The notes beneath the pieces were generated by a model, which saw only the letters and a list, made by a program, of their open reading frames with translations, did not search any database and was not told where the DNA came from. Below are positions 61,794 to 64,000 of a stretch of DNA of 64,000 nucleotides, in pieces. Origin of the DNA: Thermohalobaculum sp965247385 (GTDB lineage: Bacteria; Pseudomonadota; Alphaproteobacteria; Rhodobacterales; Rhodobacteraceae); the NCBI GenBank assembly GCA_965247385.1, contig CBDFHG010000003.1:124001-188000 (forward strand). Reading direction: 5' to 3'. Both the position numbers and the translations under genes were made by a program. How positions within the stretch are numbered: the first letter of the stretch is position 1; each line of letters begins with the position of its first letter.

Positions 61794-62621
61794 ATGGTTC
61801 ATGATCAACGCTCTGCACTCTCAAGCTATGTAAACCGACTGCTTTCGCTCGGCCGCACTGTATTCACAGCCGAAGACGCCGAGATTGAGCTCGAAGTCGG
61901 TCGTGGTGCATTTTTGGATGCGGCAGAGCGACTTCAGCGCCGCGGGTCCATCCTAAGTCCGCGCCGGGGCTTTTATGTGATCGTCCCACCTCAATTCACA
62001 TCCTGGGGTGCTCCCCCACCTGCTTGGTATATTGACCCATTGATGCGCCATGATGGCGAGGCGTATTATGTGGGGCTGCTCAAAGCAGCGGAACTTCACG
62101 GTGCCACCCATCAGGCTGTTATGGAGTTCCAGGTTGTCTCGTCCAAGCGGCTGCCAAAGATTCGGGCTGGCCGCAGCCTGATCCCCTTTTACTATCGCAA
62201 AGACCTTAAGGCAGTCGCCACAGGAATTGAGGATCGCAAAACCGAAACGGGTAAGATGAAGATCTCTTCGCCCGCACTGACCGCGCTAGACTTGTTACGC
62301 TATCCACAGGCGTCGGGTGGCATCGACAATGTAGCAACAGTCCTATCTGACCTGATCCCCGAGATCGACGCAGCCCAGCTTTCGGGTTTATCGATCTCCA
62401 TGGAACGCCCGGTTGTTCAACGACTGGGCTATCTGATGGATTGGCTTGGTCACAATCAAATCGCAGCGCAGATGCACAGCACTCTCCTATCACGCGGAGT
62501 ACCGCGCTGGACCCATCTTGATCGAAAAGAAGCTTCGGACCCGGATTTCGCGCCCGAACCACAAGAGCGCAACGACCGGTGGCGCGTCCAGGTGCACCGT
62601 ATTCCGGAGATCGACGAATGA
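61794..62621 (+). CDS. abiEi: AbiEi-family antitoxin (type IV toxin-antitoxin), intact
   Basis: The 275-residue protein has an N-terminal winged-helix domain (SSYVNRLLSLGRTVFTAEDA; GRGAFLDAAERLQRRGSILS; RRGFYVIVPPQF) and the AbiEi C-terminal domain (YYVGLLKAAELHGATHQAVM; KISSPALTALDLLRYPQASG; VQRLGYLMDWLGHN). Family members repress the operon and counteract the AbiEii nucleotidyltransferase toxin. Here the toxin gene that should follow begins in the overlap ATGA but ends after about 11 codons, so the antitoxin now stands alone. Two operator-like repeats precede it. Confidence 0.88.
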   Translation: MVHDQRSALSSYVNRLLSLGRTVFTAEDAEIELEVGRGAFLDAAERLQRRGSILSPRRGFYVIVPPQFTSWGAPPPAWYIDPLMRHDGEAYYVGLLKAAELHGATHQAVMEFQVVSSKRLPKIRAGRSLIPFYYRKDLKAVATGIEDRKTETGKMKISSPALTALDLLRYPQASGGIDNVATVLSDLIPEIDAAQLSGLSISMERPVVQRLGYLMDWLGHNQIAAQMHSTLLSRGVPRWTHLDRKEASDPDFAPEPQERNDRWRVQVHRIPEIDE

Positions 62622-62649
62622 TACCAGCACAAAACATTATCGCGTGGGG
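62618..62649 (+). pseudogene. abiEii: AbiEii toxin stub cut off by an IS256 end
   Basis: ATG 62618 overlaps the antitoxin stop and opens MIPAQNIIAWG, the conserved start of AbiEii toxins of this subgroup. At 62649 the sequence turns into the IS256 right end and the frame closes (VTQNQA, stop). Nothing of the nucleotidyltransferase domain remains. Confidence 0.78.
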
Positions 62650-62670
62650 CGTCACCCAAAATCAGGCATA
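62649..62670 (+). repeat. IS256 right-end fragment, identical to 44354-44375
   Basis: GCGTCACCCAAAATCAGGCA followed by TA is identical over 22 bases to the right end of the IS256 copy at 43459-44375. Only this tip remains here. It marks where an IS256 copy deleted the AbiEii toxin and probably adjacent DNA. Confidence 0.8.
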
Positions 62671-62766
62671 GTTCATTCGGTTGACACCGGCGCACCCTCG
62701 TCAATACAACATCGCGAACACTGGTGGGCCAACAGCGGCCTCTGACTTTCGTTTCGAAGATGAAGA

Positions 62767-63612
62767 ATGATGCCGGATTTCCTGCTCGCCAACGAGCCGA
62801 TCATACGTTTGTCCGTCTTCCTCGGCATTCTCGTCGTCATGGCGGCATGGGAGGTGGCGGCGCCGCGACGGCGGCGCGAAATTCCGCGCGTCCTGCGCTG
62901 GACCAACAATCTCGGCGTCGTCGTGGCCGACACCATCCTGGTTCGCCTGACCTTCCCGATCGCGGCGGTCGGCCTGGCGCTGTTGGCCGAAGAGCGCGGG
63001 TGGGGCGTCTTCAATGTGATCGAGGCGCCCGGTTGGGTGGCGTTCATTGTCTCGGTGGTTGTCCTCGATCTCGTCATCTACCTCCAGCATGTCCTGTTTC
63101 ATGCGGTTCCTGCGCTTTGGCGGCTGCACCGCATGCACCATGCCGATCTCGACTTCGACGTGACCACCGGTCTGCGGTTCCACCCGGTGGAGATCGTGCT
63201 TTCGATGGGGATCAAACTCGCCGTCGTCGCGGTGCTTGGTCCCCCGGCCGCGGCGGTCCTGGTATTCGAGGTAATCCTGAACGGCACCGCGATGTTCAAC
63301 CACAGCAACATCCGCATTCCGCTCGGGCTCGATCGCATCCTGCGCTGGATCGTCGTCACCCCCGACATGCACCGCGTCCATCATTCTGTCGTTCCGCAGG
63401 AGACCAACAGCAATTTTGGCTTCAATCTGCCCTGGTGGGACCGCCTGTTCGGCACATACCGCGCACAGCCGGCGGAAGGGCATGACGGCATGACGATCGG
63501 CATCGAGCTGTTTCGCACCCGGCGCGACCTGTGGCTCGACCGCATGCTGATCCAGCCTCTGCTCGGCAAGGCCGGGAACTACCCGATCAACCGGCAGGGA
63601 CGCGAGAAGTGA
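62767..63612 (+). CDS. Sterol desaturase / fatty acid hydroxylase family protein
   Basis: The 281-residue membrane protein shows the di-iron histidine clusters: LQHVLFHAVP, LHRMHHADLDFD, MFNHSN and MHRVHHSVVPQETNSN. Hydrophobic segments (LSVFLGILVVMAAWEV; VAFIVSVVVLDLVIYL; VEIVLSMGIKLAVVAVLG) separate them. Members hydroxylate or desaturate lipids using a non-heme di-iron centre; the substrate is unknown. It overlaps the next gene as GTGA, so they form an operon. Confidence 0.9.
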   Translation: MMPDFLLANEPIIRLSVFLGILVVMAAWEVAAPRRRREIPRVLRWTNNLGVVVADTILVRLTFPIAAVGLALLAEERGWGVFNVIEAPGWVAFIVSVVVLDLVIYLQHVLFHAVPALWRLHRMHHADLDFDVTTGLRFHPVEIVLSMGIKLAVVAVLGPPAAAVLVFEVILNGTAMFNHSNIRIPLGLDRILRWIVVTPDMHRVHHSVVPQETNSNFGFNLPWWDRLFGTYRAQPAEGHDGMTIGIELFRTRRDLWLDRMLIQPLLGKAGNYPINRQGREK

Positions 63613-64000
63613 TTTCGCGCCGCGCGCTCCCGCGTATCGCCTTCGCCCTTGCCCTCGCGGCCGCGGTGGTCTGGGCAGTCCTCCTCAACCGCGAGACATT
63701 CGATATCGACGCGATCGAGGGCTGGCTCCAGGATTTGGGCTTCTGGGCGCCTGTCGTCTTTGTCCTGCTCTGGGTTCTGTGGGCCCTTCTGTTCTTGCCG
63801 GGGGCCTTGCTGGGTCTTGCCGGCGGCGCCCTGTTCGGCCCGGTCTGGGGGGTTTTCTGGACTCTGACCGGCGCTACCCTGGGCGCCAGCCTGGCCTTCC
63901 TGGCCGCCCGCCTCGTCGCCTCGGATTGGGTTGCGGCGCGGGCGGGTGGCCGCCTGAAGCCGCTGCTCGACGGCGTCGATGCCGAGGGCTGGCGTTTTGT
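63609..64000 (+). CDS. TVP38/TMEM64-family membrane protein, 3' end outside the window
   Basis: The GTG start at 63609 overlaps the preceding stop. The visible 130 residues have two or three hydrophobic segments (IAFALALAAAVVWAVLL; FWAPVVFVLLWVLWALLFLP; GLAGGALFGPVWGVFWTLTG) and the SNARE-associated/DedA-like pattern GALLGLAGGALFG, GATLGASLAFLAARLV. Such proteins span the inner membrane; the function is undefined, possibly lipid transport. The frame is open to the end of the window. Confidence 0.85.
   Translation, partial: MISRRALPRIAFALALAAAVVWAVLLNRETFDIDAIEGWLQDLGFWAPVVFVLLWVLWALLFLPGALLGLAGGALFGPVWGVFWTLTGATLGASLAFLAARLVASDWVAARAGGRLKPLLDGVDAEGWRF

Noticed and set aside
1..64000. CRISPR array or a second tRNA 3'-end repeat (att site)
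   Set aside because: I saw no regularly spaced repeats and no copy of the tRNA-Thr 3' end outside the gene, though visual search is limited.

Overview
The window looks like the chromosome of an alphaproteobacterium, probably of the Rhodobacterales. The ordinary genes are the basis for this: a HemY-type heme-biosynthesis TPR protein next to tRNA-Thr, the ftsE-ftsX-plsC run, a TIGR02302-family membrane protein, and lysA-lptM-argH with tlpA and a ybaK-like gene. Assignments are from reading protein motifs by eye; no database search was possible.

Layout. (1) 1-1430: the 3' part of hemY and tRNA-Thr(CGU). (2) 1431-45244: a 44-kb accessory region, mostly layered insertion sequences (IS66, IS5, IS21, IS30, IS91, IS256, IS3, IS630, IS1182-like, IS1380, IS1595, ISNCY-like), many nested or broken. 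Embedded cargo: a 1863-residue DUF1998 helicase resembling Druantia DruE (5381-10972, minus strand); a ribbon-helix-helix gene overlapping a DruA-like DUF4338 gene (13836-15243); a DruH/YjiT-like gene overlapping an unrecognised 360-residue gene (19113-23055); hipBA (32402-34211); a wrecked AbiE toxin-antitoxin locus (35720-36602); and fragments of a conjugative element (DUF736, DUF2274). (3) 45245-55077: conserved housekeeping genes. (4) 55078-62670: a second small defence island with an MmeI-like DNA methyltransferase, an SF2 helicase, a GIY-YIG nuclease and an AbiE antitoxin whose toxin partner is cut off after about 11 codons. (5) 62767-64000: a sterol-desaturase-family gene and the start of a TVP38/TMEM64 gene.

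How it fits together. The DruH-like/360-aa pair and the DruE-like helicase face opposite directions and are separated by the DruA-like gene and IS debris. Two IS5 copies in inverted orientation lie at 11098-12077 and 25876-26848. Inverting the DNA between them on paper puts DruH, the 360-aa gene and DruE in one direction, in that order, so I infer that an ancestral Druantia-like operon was split by IS insertion and inverted. The accessory region also shows clear insertion history: IS66 copies with 8-bp target duplications (ATTTGATC; GGTGTAGC), an ISBst12-type IS66 with GTAATTAC, an ISNCY-like element with an 11-bp duplication, and an IS1182-like element flanked by CTAG. Both AbiE toxins end at IS-derived sequence, while one antitoxin, with its paired operators, remains intact.
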